Notes under the pieces: generated by a model
What the model saw: only the letters and a program-made list of their open reading frames with translations
Database searches by the model: none
Told to the model about the DNA's origin: nothing
Assembly (NCBI GenBank): GCA_011799875.1
Contig: CM022302.1
Span: 99,217,494 to 99,281,493 of the forward strand
Reading direction: 5' to 3'
Length of the DNA: 64,000 bases
DNA from: Thinopyrum elongatum
Lineage: Eukaryota; Streptophyta; Magnoliopsida; Poales; Poaceae
Translations under genes and position numbers: made by a program
Part shown: positions 36,121 to 47,807 of the stretch, piece after piece
Position numbering within the stretch: position 1 is the first letter of the stretch
How the letters are laid out: each line of letters starts with the position of its first letter

Positions 36121-36893
36121 TCACCATGGGGTCCTGTTCATCCAGCCTCCACCGGCTGCTGTTCAACCAGCCCTCCACACGGGGTCCTGTTCAACCAGCC
36201 ATCCATCGGGTCCTATTCAACCAGCCCTCCACGGGGTCCCTCCACCGGCTACTGTTCATCCACCCCCACTTCCTCGATCGGGGTCCTATTCATCCAGCGG
36301 CAACGGCCTCTACTACCACGGGATCCTGTTCATCAAACCCCCCACCGGGAACTGTTCATCCAACCCCCACCGGGGACTGTTCATCAAGAGGCAGCTTCGA
36401 TCGGCTTCAGTTAGCAGCAGTAGCGAAGGAATCACTCGGGTTCAGTTAACAGCCAAGGGATCGATCGGGGTTCAGTAACGTAGCTAGTGCAATCGCTTGG
36501 GTTCAGTAAACGAATGCCTCACTCGTGTTCGGTTAGAGCCCAACGCCTCGCACACACGTGCGTACATCTACGAGAGAAACACGCAAACCTCCGTGCATCG
36601 CTCGGCCCCGACCACCCACCGTAACTGGGAACTCCCCAAAATTTTCCTTGCCCTCGCTTCTACCATGATTTTTTCGTCATGGACGGCCCAAAGAATGTCA
36701 TGCAGGTGCGTCCCCGGCCTGCCCAGGACGAAAAGCCCATTTTCTGTCATGATTTTTTCCATAGAAGTAGGAGCCCACCACATCTATGATGATACGTGCT
36801 TTTGTCATAATTATCATCATAGAAGTGTCATAAGCATGACAGAAAAAAAATTGTTTGGCCCAAAATGTCACGGATGTGTCTTTTTTTGTAGTG

Positions 36894-37476
36894 CACGCCG
36901 GGGTTCGAGGTCGAACCGCCTAGGACCGGAGGCGACCCCCGGTCCTCGGTTGCCGATTCGTCGCAAGGGCTCAAGGCCGAAGGAGTGTTGTGGAGAAAAG
37001 ATTCGACCGAGATTGACTCTTGGCTTCCGTCTCCGGATTCTGCCTCGAAGGCCGAGGATAGGCCCTCAACAGACATGGTCAGTCCGGCTAAGGGTGGAGT
37101 CTGGCCCCCGCTTGAAGCGGAGCCCTCCTGGCTCAAAGCTGTTCAGAGGACAGGGTCCGATCCATAGATCGGATCGGAGGGGGACTCCGGAGCGGGCATG
37201 GCGAGGGTGCGGGAGGGGGCAGTGAAACCGGCGAAGACCAGGTCGCCCTGTGCGTTCGCAACGTATTCCAGATTACCAAATCGAATTCGGTGTTCAGGAG
37301 CGAAGTTGTCGATCTGGTCCAGACAACCAGTTGGGTCGGCGTGCAGCACGATGTTGCCGAACGTGAAGAGTTGACCGGAGACAAAGAAGTCCCGGATCCG
37401 ACGCCTTCTCCTACGATTAGGCGAGCCATCGATCCTTTGGGCGACCCCACAGCGAAACTCTCAATGAAAGCACTAA
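36894..37476 (-). pseudogene. Tat-type gypsy leader and 5' gag-region ORF, decayed
   Basis: On the minus strand, directly after the LTR end at 37477, the sequence reads TTAGTGCTTTCATTGAGAG. I recognise this as the post-LTR/primer-binding context of Tat-type wheat elements. A short ORF begins at the ATG at 37429 (MARLIVGEG). It shifts frame between about 37360 and 37349, continues as LHADPTGCLDQIDNFAPEH, meets an in-frame TGA at 37143-37145, and goes on to about 36900. The CACTA terminus cuts it at 36893. Confidence 0.6.
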
Positions 37477-37925
37477 TGTCGGTGTCAAAACCAGCAGACC
37501 TCGGGGTAGGGGTCCCGAGCTCTGGACCTGAGATCGATGGGGAACAAGGGATGATGAACACGGTGTTTACCCAGGTTCGTGGTCTCTCGAAGAGGTAATA
37601 CCCTACGTCCTGCTTGATTGTATTGGATGTATAGTACAGTTACAGAGTAGATATACCTCGAGATCAGCATGAGCTAAACCCTAAGGTGATGAGGTGATGG
37701 ATGTAGCTCTACCTCTAAAGACTACAACCCTCAGTTTATATAGACACCGGTAGGGTTAGGGTTACCGAAGATAGATTACAATAAGGGGTAAAGAGATCCT
37801 GCCTATCCTTGACTTGGAGGGCACACCACGGCTTCATAGATCTTCTATCGTTATGCGGCTTCACCGGTCCGACCCATATTCGATGGGCCGACGCCCTGAG
37901 GACCCCTCAATCCATAACTCCTTCA
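37477..37925 (-). repeat. Tat-type gypsy LTR (449 bp)
   Basis: On the minus strand it starts TGAAGGAGTTATGGATTGAGG and ends GGTTTTGACACCGACA. A TATA box (TATATAAA on the minus strand) lies at 37735-37742, and a telomere-like TAGGGTTAGGGTTA lies at 37750-37763. Its left neighbour is a leader, so it acts as a 5' LTR of the leftward copy. Only this one copy is in the window. Confidence 0.7.
37735..37742 (-). promoter_or_regulatory. TATA box of the Tat LTR
   Basis: TATATAAA on the minus strand is followed downstream (leftward) by the leader and ORF. It is plausible as the U3 promoter of this LTR. Confidence 0.5.
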
Positions 37926-39448
37926 GAGAGGATGATGCAGTACAGTAGAGATAAGTATTTCCCTCAGTTATGAAACAAAGGTTATCAATCCAGTAGGAGA
38001 ATCAAGCAACGACTCGTTAGCAGTACCTGCACACAAACAACAAATCCTTGCAACCCAACGCGAACAAGGGGTTGTCAATCCCTTGACGGTTACGAGCAAG
38101 ATTAAATTGTATAGTTTTTGATACATAGATCGAACAATAATACAAAATAAAATAAATAAAAGAAAAACACAGCAAGGTATTTTTGGTTTTAATATATGAT
38201 AGAAGATAGACCCGGGGGCCATAGTTTTCACTAGAGGCTTCTCTCTTGAAAATAGCATACGATGGGTAAACCAATTACTGTTGGGCAATTGATAGGAAAG
38301 CAAATAATTATGACGATATCCAACGCAATGATCATATATAGGCATCACGTCCGAGACAAGTACACCGAAACGATTCTGCATCTACTACTATTACTCCACA
38401 CATCGACCGCTATCCAGCATGCATCTAGTGTATTAAGTTCATGGAAAAATGGAGTAACGCCTTAAGCAAGATGACATGATGTAGACAAGATAAACTCACG
38501 TATGAATAAACCCATTCTTTTTACCCTTAATAGCAATCATACATACGTGTCATGTCCCTTTCTGCCACTGGGATTGAGCACTGTAAGATCGAACCCATTA
38601 CAAAGCACCTCTTCCCATGGCAAGATAAATCAATCTAGTTAGCCAAACCAAACCAACAAATCAGAGAAGAAATATGAGGCTATAGTAATCATGCATAAAA
38701 GAGTTTAGAGAAAACTCAAATAATATTCATGGATAGATCTGATCATAAACTCACAATTCATCGGATCCCAACAAACACACCGCAAAAAGTCATTACATTG
38801 AATAGATCTCCAACAACACCGAGGAGAGCATTCTATTGAAGATCAAGTAGAGAGCAGAAGCCATCTAGCTACTAACTATGGACCCGTAGGTCTGTGATAA
38901 ACTACTCACGCATCATCGGAAGGGTAGCAAGGTTGATGTAGAGCCCCTCCGTGATCGATTCCCTCTGCGGTAGAGTACCGGAGAAGGACTCCAGATGAGA
39001 TCTCGTGGTTCTGGAACTTCCGTCGGTGAAAAAGTATTTCGAGTGTCTCTCCAATGTTAGGAGAATATTTGAGTATTTATAGAGGTGGAATTAGGGTTTG
39101 ATGTGCAACGAGGGGCCCACAAGCCTAGGGGATGCCCCCCTGGGGCGCACCCCTACGGCTTGTCGCTCCCTCGTGGCTCTTCTGGCCTCCTCCCAAACCT
39201 TCTAGGGTCTCTTCTGGTCCAGAAAAATTAATCCAAAGTTTTTTCTCCGTTTAGACTACGCTTGATATTGATTTTCTGAAAAAGCCAAAAACATGCAAAA
39301 AAAACATCAACTGGCACTGGGCACTAAGTTAATAGGTTAGTCCCAAAAAATGATATATAATTGTATCTAATGACATATAAAATATCCAAAATTGATACTA
39401 TAATAGCATGGAAAAATAAAAAATTATAGATACGTTGGAGACTTATCA
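37926..39448 (-). repeat. Truncated solo-like LTR of the element B family
   Basis: It matches the element B LTRs from GATGATGCAG onward and extends through the missing half to GATACGTTGGAGACTTATCA. On the minus strand it thus starts TGATAAGTCTCCAACGTATC. About 35 bp are missing at its left terminus, where it abuts the Tat LTR. No internal region follows, and no target duplication is detectable. It contains the imperfect GC-rich hairpin CCACAAGCC (39117) / GGCTTGTCG (39157). Confidence 0.8.
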
Positions 39449-41018
39449 TCCTCGAGCCCCTACTCGTACGAATTCTCCTCCAAAGGGGCAGCACTCCAAA
39501 TGCCCACGCAAAGAAATGGCTCCGCAAGAAATGCCCCCGCAAGAGACGCAAGAAGCTCAGGCTGAGGTCACAGGGGCGGGCGAAAGTGCCCCTTCAATTA
39601 CCAGGTAATTTTTTATTATTGCCATTGCAAAGATACTTCGGATTAACTTACCTGATCGCGTTGCAGGTAACCCTCAGCAACAGGCGCGAGAGTCGAGGGA
39701 GCCACAGCCTTGTCCAGGGAAGCAGAAGCTCGTGCCTCCGCGAGGGTCACATCTGAGGCCCCCCAACCCGAGGACTCGGCGACCAGCTCGGCTACCCCAT
39801 CCAGGATCCAATGTGCGGCAAATTACCACCGACGGAAAGCTTCTCTAAGGAATCCGGCCTTCTCAAATCAGGAATTCAATGCCCTAAGCGCGGTAGATAC
39901 TTATCTCAGGGCAGCCCGGGGTGCCTTTTATCAATCGATGGACGTCCTCTCGCGGGGCTTGCGGGTAAGAATTTACCCGAATTCTTGGTACTTCGAGATT
40001 TCACATATTTGTTCGAGGACAAATAGGACTACCAACTACGGTAGTAGCCCCTAAGGCTTGGTATGGGCCCCTAGGACCGTACCAAGGCTTGAATTATAAC
40101 CAGTATTTGCTGCCTATTGACAGGAGGCTCAATGGAAGAATGATCAGCTGACCGAGGTACTGTCTCAAACAAAGGGGAAACTAGACGCCGCTCTGACCGA
40201 GGTGGAGCAGGTGAAGAAATTCACCAGGGAGGCGCATGGTAAGTGCTCCTACCGACTTTTATTTGTGCTATGGAGGAATGAGATAGGACTAATGCCAGAA
40301 TCCCCTGTAGCAGCGAAAGCCCTAGGTCATCTTGAGAGAGACCTGAAGCAGGCCCGCGAAGATCTGTTGTATGCAGAGTCGCAACGTCAAGCGAGCCACC
40401 ATGTGGCTAGCCAAAGGGTGGACGGCGTTAATGCGCTCAGGGCTAAAAATGCCCGACAAGCCCGGGAAATTGAGAGCTTGAAAGCTTGACTGGCTGCCGC
40501 AGAATCAAAGAATCGGCAAACTGATGACATGATTTTTGGTAAGTCACTTTTTCGAAGAATGTACCCACTATGTTGTTTGACCGAGGTGATGAGTAGACTG
40601 ATGTCATTTTCTGTCGCAGCTTCTTTGTCCGGCTTGCCCCTTGATGCCTGAGGTCCAATGCCCGAGGAGATGGTGAATCATCTGTCCGTGGTGCATGAAA
40701 GTGCACGGAAATCGATGAAGGATGTCTACCAGGCTTTATGGCCTGAGGTGGAGAAGATCCCCGAAGACATGGCCGTTCTGGCCAAATAGCTAAAAAGAGC
40801 TCGACGCTGGATCCAGGCTTGGAAAGTATCCGCGTGCCGAGAAGGTGACCCATTATACTGGTCTGAAGACAACAGATTTAGCAGAGGTAGGACTCATGGG
40901 GCCTCGCGGGGAGGAAACCCCCACTAGCCATGCATACGAAATTGTAATGCCTATGGCACGATTCTCGCAGAAGGATTGCGCGCTGGACACCTTAATAGAT
41001 GGGCTAGACCGTATGTAA
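39449..41018 (+). pseudogene. Spliced antisense gene of a Tat-type gypsy element, 5'-truncated
   Basis: The pol genes around it are on the minus strand, yet this region reads as exons on the plus strand. Four introns with GT...AG ends are visible: about 39605-39666 (acceptor could be 39677), 39965-40123, 40239-40313 and 40539-40619. Exon phases agree for the middle exons. The frame reads ALSRE...DVLSRGLR, then EAQWKNDQLTEV...REAH, then LGHLERDLKQAREDL...RQAREIESLK, a long charged coiled-coil-like segment, and ends DTLIDGLDRM at a TAA (41016). In-frame stops at 40487 (TGA), about 40650 (TGA) and 40787 (TAG) make it a pseudogene. The 5' end is cut by the LTR at 39448. Antisense ORFs between pol and the 3' LTR are known in Tat-lineage elements; the identity here is inferred. 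Confidence 0.6.
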
Positions 41019-41765
41019 TTGTTTTGTATGACTTTATGTACCAAAGTACTTTATGTCAATTCTCAGACCGTACATCCAAATTCTGTCAGCCAGCCTTCGG
41101 CTTCTACCTCCTCGGCTAATGGCCAAGGAGTGTCCCGTACTACTGGCCGAAATCATCGGACCAGGTGCTTCGGGTGACAAGGCGATCGGGGTACGTGGCT
41201 CGAAAGACAAGAGGGTGACGGAAAGTTATGTTATATTACTATTTAACATAAGAAACATATTTCGAGGAAAATAGGTCTTCCAACAGTTCCTTTCCTCGGG
41301 TGGTTGTATTGAACACATCGGTCCGAAGACGAGTGACCTCGGGGTTAAAGCCCCTGGTCGAGGTTTGAAAAGACCCCTTCCACGTTATCCCTATGTCATG
41401 GCCCACCGATTTGTATTGTAAGAATGCTAGCTTTCGGCTTTGTCCATCTGAGGTACTACACCGGCTGACCCGGGAGTACCAATCACAGCGGTGCTCCCTT
41501 TGCCCCCTAGCCAAAATACCGGGAACGTAAGGGGCAATCACAGGAGCCGGGCAACCCAGCTTGGCTAAATCTTAAATCAAATCGATGCATATCGTGGCTT
41601 TAAAGACAATAATAGTGCATAAGAGGTGGAACAACGCGTGTTTTGAAAAGAACATGCTTTAATATGCACCGAGATCATTTGAAAATGTTCCGAGGTGTAA
41701 AAACAAACAAAAAGAAAAACAAAGAAAAGGGACGCGAGTTATGTACATCGGCAGTGTGCAGGGTG
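41019..41765 (-). other. Tat element noncoding region between integrase and antisense gene
   Basis: No coding frame is visible on either strand. The region separates the 3' end of pol (minus strand) from the 3' end of the antisense gene (plus strand), so the two would converge here. Confidence 0.55.
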
Positions 41766-42696
41766 TCAGCCATCGAAGCATCGGAGTAGCGCCGCGTTCC
41801 AGGGTTTGGGCTCTAGACGGCCGTCCTCTGGATCTCTAATTCGATAGGCCCCTTCGATTAGCACTTGGTCGATGATGAACGGCCCATCCCATCTAGGGCA
41901 AAGTTTGTGTTACTTCTTTTCGGGATGTAATCTCATGACGAGATCCCCGACGTTGAAGTCCTTTGCGTGGACCTCTCAGCCGTGGTAGCGCCGGGCCTGC
42001 TGTTGATATACAGCAGACCTTGCCCGTGCGATGTTGCGTTCTTCTTCGAGAGCGTCTAAGGCATCTTGTCGATCGAGCTCAGCCTCTAGCTCTTCATACA
42101 TACGTACCCGAGGTGCATCGTGCATGATGTCGCAGGGGAGGACTGCCTCGGCGCCGTATACCATAAAAGTTGGCCTGTAACCAGTGGATCTGTTTGGCTT
42201 AGTACGCAAGCCCCATAGGACGGAATTGATTTCCTCGACCCATTTAAAGTCGGCTTTTTTAAGGGAGCGCATGAGCCTTGGCTTGGTGCCACTAAGGATT
42301 AATCCATTGGCTCGCTCCACTTGCCCATTAGACCGCGGGTGGTAGACGGACGCGTAGTCGAGCTTAATGCCCATTTTCTTACACCATGCTTTGACCTCTT
42401 TGGCCTTGAAGTTTGTTCTGTTGTCCTATGATCAGACTATGGGGGACGCCGTAATGATGTACCACCCTGGAAATGAATCCTATTACTTGGACAGCTTCGG
42501 CCGAGGTGACCGGCTTTGCTTTGATCCACTTGGTGAATTTGTCTACCATGACAAGTAGGTATTTGTTTTTGTTTGCTCCACCCTTGAGTGGCCCAACCAT
42601 ATCTAGCCCCCAGACTGCGAAAGGCCAGGTGATGGGGATGGTACGAAGGGCCGCGGGGGCATGTGGCTTTGCTTGGCAAATACCTGACAGCCGAGG
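41766..42696 (-). pseudogene. Tat-type gypsy integrase, core and C-terminal part
   Basis: On the minus strand the frame includes MVGPLKGGANKNKYLLVMVD (core start), then VYHPRSNGQVERANGL with the catalytic Glu, and a C-terminal segment ending CFDG with a stop at 41766-41768. The region of the second catalytic Asp is lost: about 42420-42450 reads SLIIGQQNKL and the frame shifts. Further in-frame stops lie in the C-terminal part. The N-terminal zinc-binding region is on the other side of element C, at 50800 and rightward. Confidence 0.8.
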
Positions 42697-44355
42697 TGAT
42701 GTCTACTACGCAACCTTCTTCTTGTAGACTCGTGTTGGGCCTCCAAGCGCAGAGTTCTGTAGGACAGTAGCAAATTTCCCTCAAGTGGATGACCTAAGGT
42801 TTATCAATCCGTGGGAGGCGTAGGATGAAGATGGTCTCTCTCAAACAAGCCTGCAACCAAATAGCAAAGAGTCTCTTGTGTCCCCAACACACCCAATACA
42901 ATGGTAAATTGTATAGGTGCACTAGTTTGGCGAAGAGATGGTGATAGAAGTGTAATATGGATGGTAGAAATATATTTTTATAATCTGAATAAATAAAAAA
43001 CAGCGAGGTAACTAGTAACAAAAGTGAGCAAAAACGGTATTGCTATGCTTGAAAACAAGGCCTAGGGTTCATACTTTCACTAGTGCAAAGTCTCTCAACA
43101 ATGATAACATAATTAAATCATATGACAATCCCTCAACGTGCGACAAAGAGTCACTCCAAAGTTCCTATCGCGGAGAACATAAGATGAAATTGCTTGTGGG
43201 TTACGAAACCACCTCAAAGTTATTCTTTCCGATCAACCCATTGAGCTATTCCTATAAGTGTCACAAACAACCCTAGAGTTCGTAGTAAAATAACACCATA
43301 TGATAACACATCAATCAACCCTAATGTCACCTAGATACTCCAATGTCACCACAAGTATCCGTGGGTCAATTATACAATATGCATCAAACAACTTCAGATT
43401 CATAATATTCAATCCAACACAAAGAACCTCAAAGAGTGCCCCAAGATTTCTACCGGAGAAACAAGGATGAAAACATGCATCAACCCCTATGCATAGATTA
43501 CCCCAATGTCACCTCAGGAATCCGCGAGTTGAGTGCCAAAACATACATCAATTGAATCAATAGAACACCCCATTGTCACCACGGGTATCCCACGCAAGAC
43601 ATACATCAAGTGTTCTCAAATCCATAAAAGTATTCAATCCGATAATAGTGAAACCTCAGTGGTAAAACTCAATTCATCACAAGAAGATAGAGAGGGAAGA
43701 ACACCATAAGATCCAAATATATTAACAAAGCTCGCGATACATCAAGATCGAGCCAAATCAAGAACACGAGAGAGAGGGATCAAACACATAACTACTAGTA
43801 CATACCCTCAGCCCCGAGGGTGAACTACTCCCTCCTCGTCATGGAGACTGCTGGGATGATGAAGATGGCCTCCGGTGATGATTTCCCCCTCCGGCAGGGT
43901 GCCGGAACGGGTCCCAATTGGTTTTTCGTGGATACAGAGGCTTGCGGCGGCAGAACTTCTCATCTAGGGTTCTTTTCGGAAGTTTGGGTATTTATAAGAA
44001 TTTTTGGCGTCGGTCTCACGTTAAGGGGGTGCTCGAGGGGCCTACAAGCCGTAGGGGCACGTCCTGGGGGGGGGGGGGGGGGTAGGGCGCGCCCCCTGGC
44101 TTGTGGCCTCCTCCTCCACTTCTTGGCCCAGCTCTGATGCTTCAGGGGTCTCTTTTGGTCCATAAAAAATCATCGTAAATTTTCAGCCCATTCTGAGAAC
44201 TTTTATTTCTGCACAAAAAAATGACACCATGGTAGTTCTGCTGAAAACAGCGTCAGTCCGGGTTAGTTCTAATCAAATCATACCAAAACCATATAAAATT
44301 GTTGTAAACATGGCATGAATACTTCATAAATTATAGGTACGTTGGAGACGTATCA
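42697..44355 (-). repeat. Element C left (3') LTR, 1,659 bp
   Basis: It runs from TGATGTCTACTACGC to GATACGTTGGAGACGTATCA. It carries a run of 17 G at 44066-44082 where the partner LTR has 6. The minus-strand polypurine tract AAGCTTGGGGATAC lies just to its right (44356-44369). Confidence 0.92.
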
Positions 44356-47300
44356 GTATCCCCAAGCTTAATTCCTGCTCTTCCTCGAGTAGGTAAATGA
44401 TAAAAGAAATAATTTATGAAGTGTGAATGCTAGCATAGTGCATAAGTTTGATCAATGATAATTCTAAACACTTTTTCTAGCATCAATATATATCATAAAC
44501 TGTAGCTCATCTCATAAAACTTCTCATGATCAAGTAATCTTTCTTATTGTGGCATGAATATTCAGATCCATAAGATTCAAAACAAAAGTTTAATATTGAC
44601 ATAAAAACAATAATACTTCAAGCATACTAATAAAGTAATCATGTCTTCTCAAAATAACATGGCCAAAGAAAGTTATCCCTACAAAATCATATAGTCTGGC
44701 TATGCTCTATCTTCATCACACAAAATATTTCATCATGCACAACCCCGGTGTTAGTCAAGCAATTGTTTCATACTTTTAATGTTCTAAAGCTTTTTCAAAT
44801 TTCATGCAATACATGAGCGTGAGCCATGGATATAACACTATAGGTGGAATAGAATATGGTAGAGGTTGTGAGGAGAAGACAAAAAGAAGAAAGTCTCACA
44901 TCAACTAGGCAAATTAATGGGCTATGGAGATGCCCATCAATTGATATCGATGCAAGTGAGTAGGGATTGCCATGCAATGGATGCAGTAGAGCTATAAGTG
45001 TATGATAGCTCAAAAGAAAACTAAGTGGGTGTGCATCCAACTTGCTTGCTCATGAAGACCTAGGGCAATTTGAGGAAGCCCATCATTGGAATATACAAGC
45101 CAAGTTCTATAACGAAAAATTCCCACTAGTATATGAAAGTGACAAAATAGGAGACTCTCTATCATGAAGAACACGGTGCTACTTTGAAGCACAAGTGTGG
45201 AAAAAGGATAGTAACATTGTCCCTTCTCTCTTTTTCTCTCATTTTTCCTTTTTTTGGGCTTCTTTGGCCTCTTTTTTTTATTTGGGCTTCTTTGGCCTCT
45301 TTTATTTTCTTTAAAGTCCGGAGACTCATCCCAACTTGTGAGGGAATCATAGCTTCCATCATCCTTTCCTCACATAGGACAATACTCTAATAATGATGAT
45401 CATCACACTTTTATTTACTTACAACTCAATGCTAGAACAAAGATATGACTCTATATGAATGCCTCATGCATATGAGAACAATATGACAATAATGTTGTGT
45501 GTCATAATAAACGGAACGGTGGAAGTTGCATGGCAATATATCTCGGAATGGCTATGGAAATGCCATAATAGGTAGGTATGGTGGCTATTTTGAGGAAGAT
45601 ATATGGTGGGTTTAATGCACCGGCGAGAGTTGTGCGGTACTAGAGAGGCTAGCAATGGTGGAAGGGTGAGAGTGCGTATAATCCATGGACTCAACATTAG
45701 TCATAAAGAACTCACATACTTATTGCAAAAATTTATTAGCCATCGAAGTAAAGTACTAATACGCATGCTCCTAGGGGAGAGGTTGGTAGGAGTTAACCAT
45801 CGCGCGCTCCCGACCTCCACACAAAGGATGACAATCAAAAAAATAAATCATGCTCTGACTTCATCAGATAATGGTTCACCATACATGCATGCTACGGGAA
45901 TCACAAACTTTGACACAAGTATTTCTACCAATCCACAATTACTCACTAGCATGACTCTAATATTACCATCTTTATATCTCAAAACCAATGTGAGGAATCA
46001 AACTTCTCATATATTCAATGATCTTCATGAAAGTTTTTATTATATCCCTCTTGAATACCCATCATATTAGGACTAAATTCATAACCCAAGAAAATTGCCA
46101 TACTATTTTTAAGACTCTCAAAATGATATAAGTGAAGCATGAGAGTAATGACAAACTACTCCAAAAAGATAGTAGTGAAGATCAATGAGTAGTTGAATAA
46201 TTATGTAGATATGTGAAGACTCTCTCTCATTTAAAAATTTCAGATCCAAGTATTTTATTCAAACAGCGAGCAAAACAAAATAAAATGACATTCCAAAGAT
46301 AGCACATATCATGTGAAGAAGCAAAAACTTAGGCTCAACCAAAACTGACCGATCATTGTTGAAGAAAAAAGGTGGGATACCAACACGGGCATCCCCAAGC
46401 TTAGATGCTTGAGACTTCTTTAAATATTAAGTAGGGATGCCTTGGGCATCCCCAAGCTTGAGCTCTTGGGTCTCCTTAATTCCTCTTATGTCACGGTTTC
46501 CCTAAATCTCAAAAACTTCATCCACACGAAACTCAACAAGAACTCGTGAGATAAGTTAGTATAAATCCATGCAAAACCTTATCATTCTCTACTGTAGAAA
46601 ATCACTAAAATTATAATTTGACATTGCATACTAAATGCCTCTGCATATTTAATACTCCCATCCTCAAATAGCATCATTAAACAAGCAAACATATGCAAAC
46701 AATGCAATCATAACAGCAATCTATCTAAACAGAACAGTCTGTAAAGGATTAAGGAAGATCCATACTTATTTAACTCAAAAAATTCTCAAATTTTACCACA
46801 CTATAGAGAATTTATCATTGCATGTTGTGTCAAAATTTCAAGCTTTTATCACATTCTGACTTTTCTAGGGAATTTTTACAATAGCGACAAACTTTCTGTT
46901 TTGAAACAACAACTCATATACTTGGAAATTGTGAAATAAAAGATACAAAACCTTATTCTAAATAACAGCAAGCAAATCCAAACAAAATAAAATGATGCTC
47001 CAAGCAAAACACATATCATGTGACGAATAAAAATATAGCTCCAAGTAAGGTCACCGATAATGTTGGAGACGAGAGAGGGGATGCCTTCCGGGGCATCCCC
47101 AAGCTTAGTTGCTTGGGTATTCCTTGAATATTACCTTGGGTTGCCTTGGGCATCCCAAAGCTTAGGATCTTTCCACTCCTTATTCTCCTCATATCGATAT
47201 GTCACCCAAAACTTGAAAACCTCAATCACACAAAACTTAACGGAACTTCGTGAGATTGGTTAGTATGATAAAGACAAACCATTCACTTTGGTACTGTCAA

Positions 47301-47807
47301 GACAAGATTCATAATTGTTTCCACATAATGCCTACTATACTCAATCATTTCCACAATTTATATTACTTAATATAAGCTATGGAAACTCTAAAACAAGCAA
47401 ACCATGCATTGAAAACAGAATCTGTCAAAAACATAACAGTCTGTAATGATCTGAACAACTACCATACTTATGCAACTCCAAAAATTCTGAAAAATTAGGA
47501 AAATTTAGAAAATTTGTATATCAATCATGTGTCAGAAATTCAGAACAAAATCACGTTCCAGTGAATTTTCAAAATTCCTCGACTGAGAGCAAAAGTTTCT
47601 GTTTTTGCACAGAATCAAGTCAACTATCATCCACACTATCCCAAAGGCTTTACTTGGCACTTTATTGAAACAAAAGCTATAAAAATGATTACTACAGTAT
47701 ATTAATCATGTGAACACACAAAAATAGTAAGGTATATGTTGGGTTGTCTCCCAACAAGTGCTTTTCTTTAATGCCTTTTTAGCTAGGCATGATGATTTCA
47801 ATGATGC
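44356..47807 (-). other. Element C 3' noncoding internal region
   Basis: No coding frame is visible. Reverse-complement similarity to element D (58658-61694) is extensive, for example around 44820-45060 versus 61020-61330, including a pyrimidine-rich tract at 45224-45310 matching D's A-rich tract at 60838-60915. It contains two diverged copies of a ~700 bp block (about 46265-46970 and 46975-47690), each with a hairpin pair (46371-46464 and 47077-47161). The post-ORF hairpin is at 47741-47791. Confidence 0.65.

Larger units (their letters stand above)
34497..36893 (+). mobile_element. CACTA transposon, right-hand part with terminal motif
   Basis: The right end reads TTTTTTTGTAGTG (36881-36893), the reverse complement of a CACTACAAAAAAA terminus typical of grass CACTA elements. 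Inside are arrays of subterminal repeats. Copies of CTGACAGCTGGGACCCACC with a downstream TTCGCACGCAAGGAAGTG lie at 34500-34620 and 35041-35215, and many TACTGTTCATCCA/GTCCTGTTCATC-type units lie at 35490-36390. No transposase is recognisable, so this is a deletion derivative or one end of a larger element. The left end is missing at the junction with element B. CAC after the terminus could be the 3 bp target duplication. Confidence 0.75.

Noticed and set aside
35362..36478. Overlapping frames of 229 and 216 codons
   Set aside because: They are translations of the CACTA subterminal repeats, with repetitive text in several frames and no domain.
36497..37225. 242-codon plus-strand frame across the CACTA end
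   Set aside because: It crosses the CACTA terminus into the Tat leader, which is coding on the other strand, so it is accidental.
43820..44137. 105-codon frame in the element C LTR (and 50275-50529 in its partner)
   Set aside because: It lies in LTR sequence, differs in length between sister LTRs because of the G-run, and has no similarity to known proteins that I can see.
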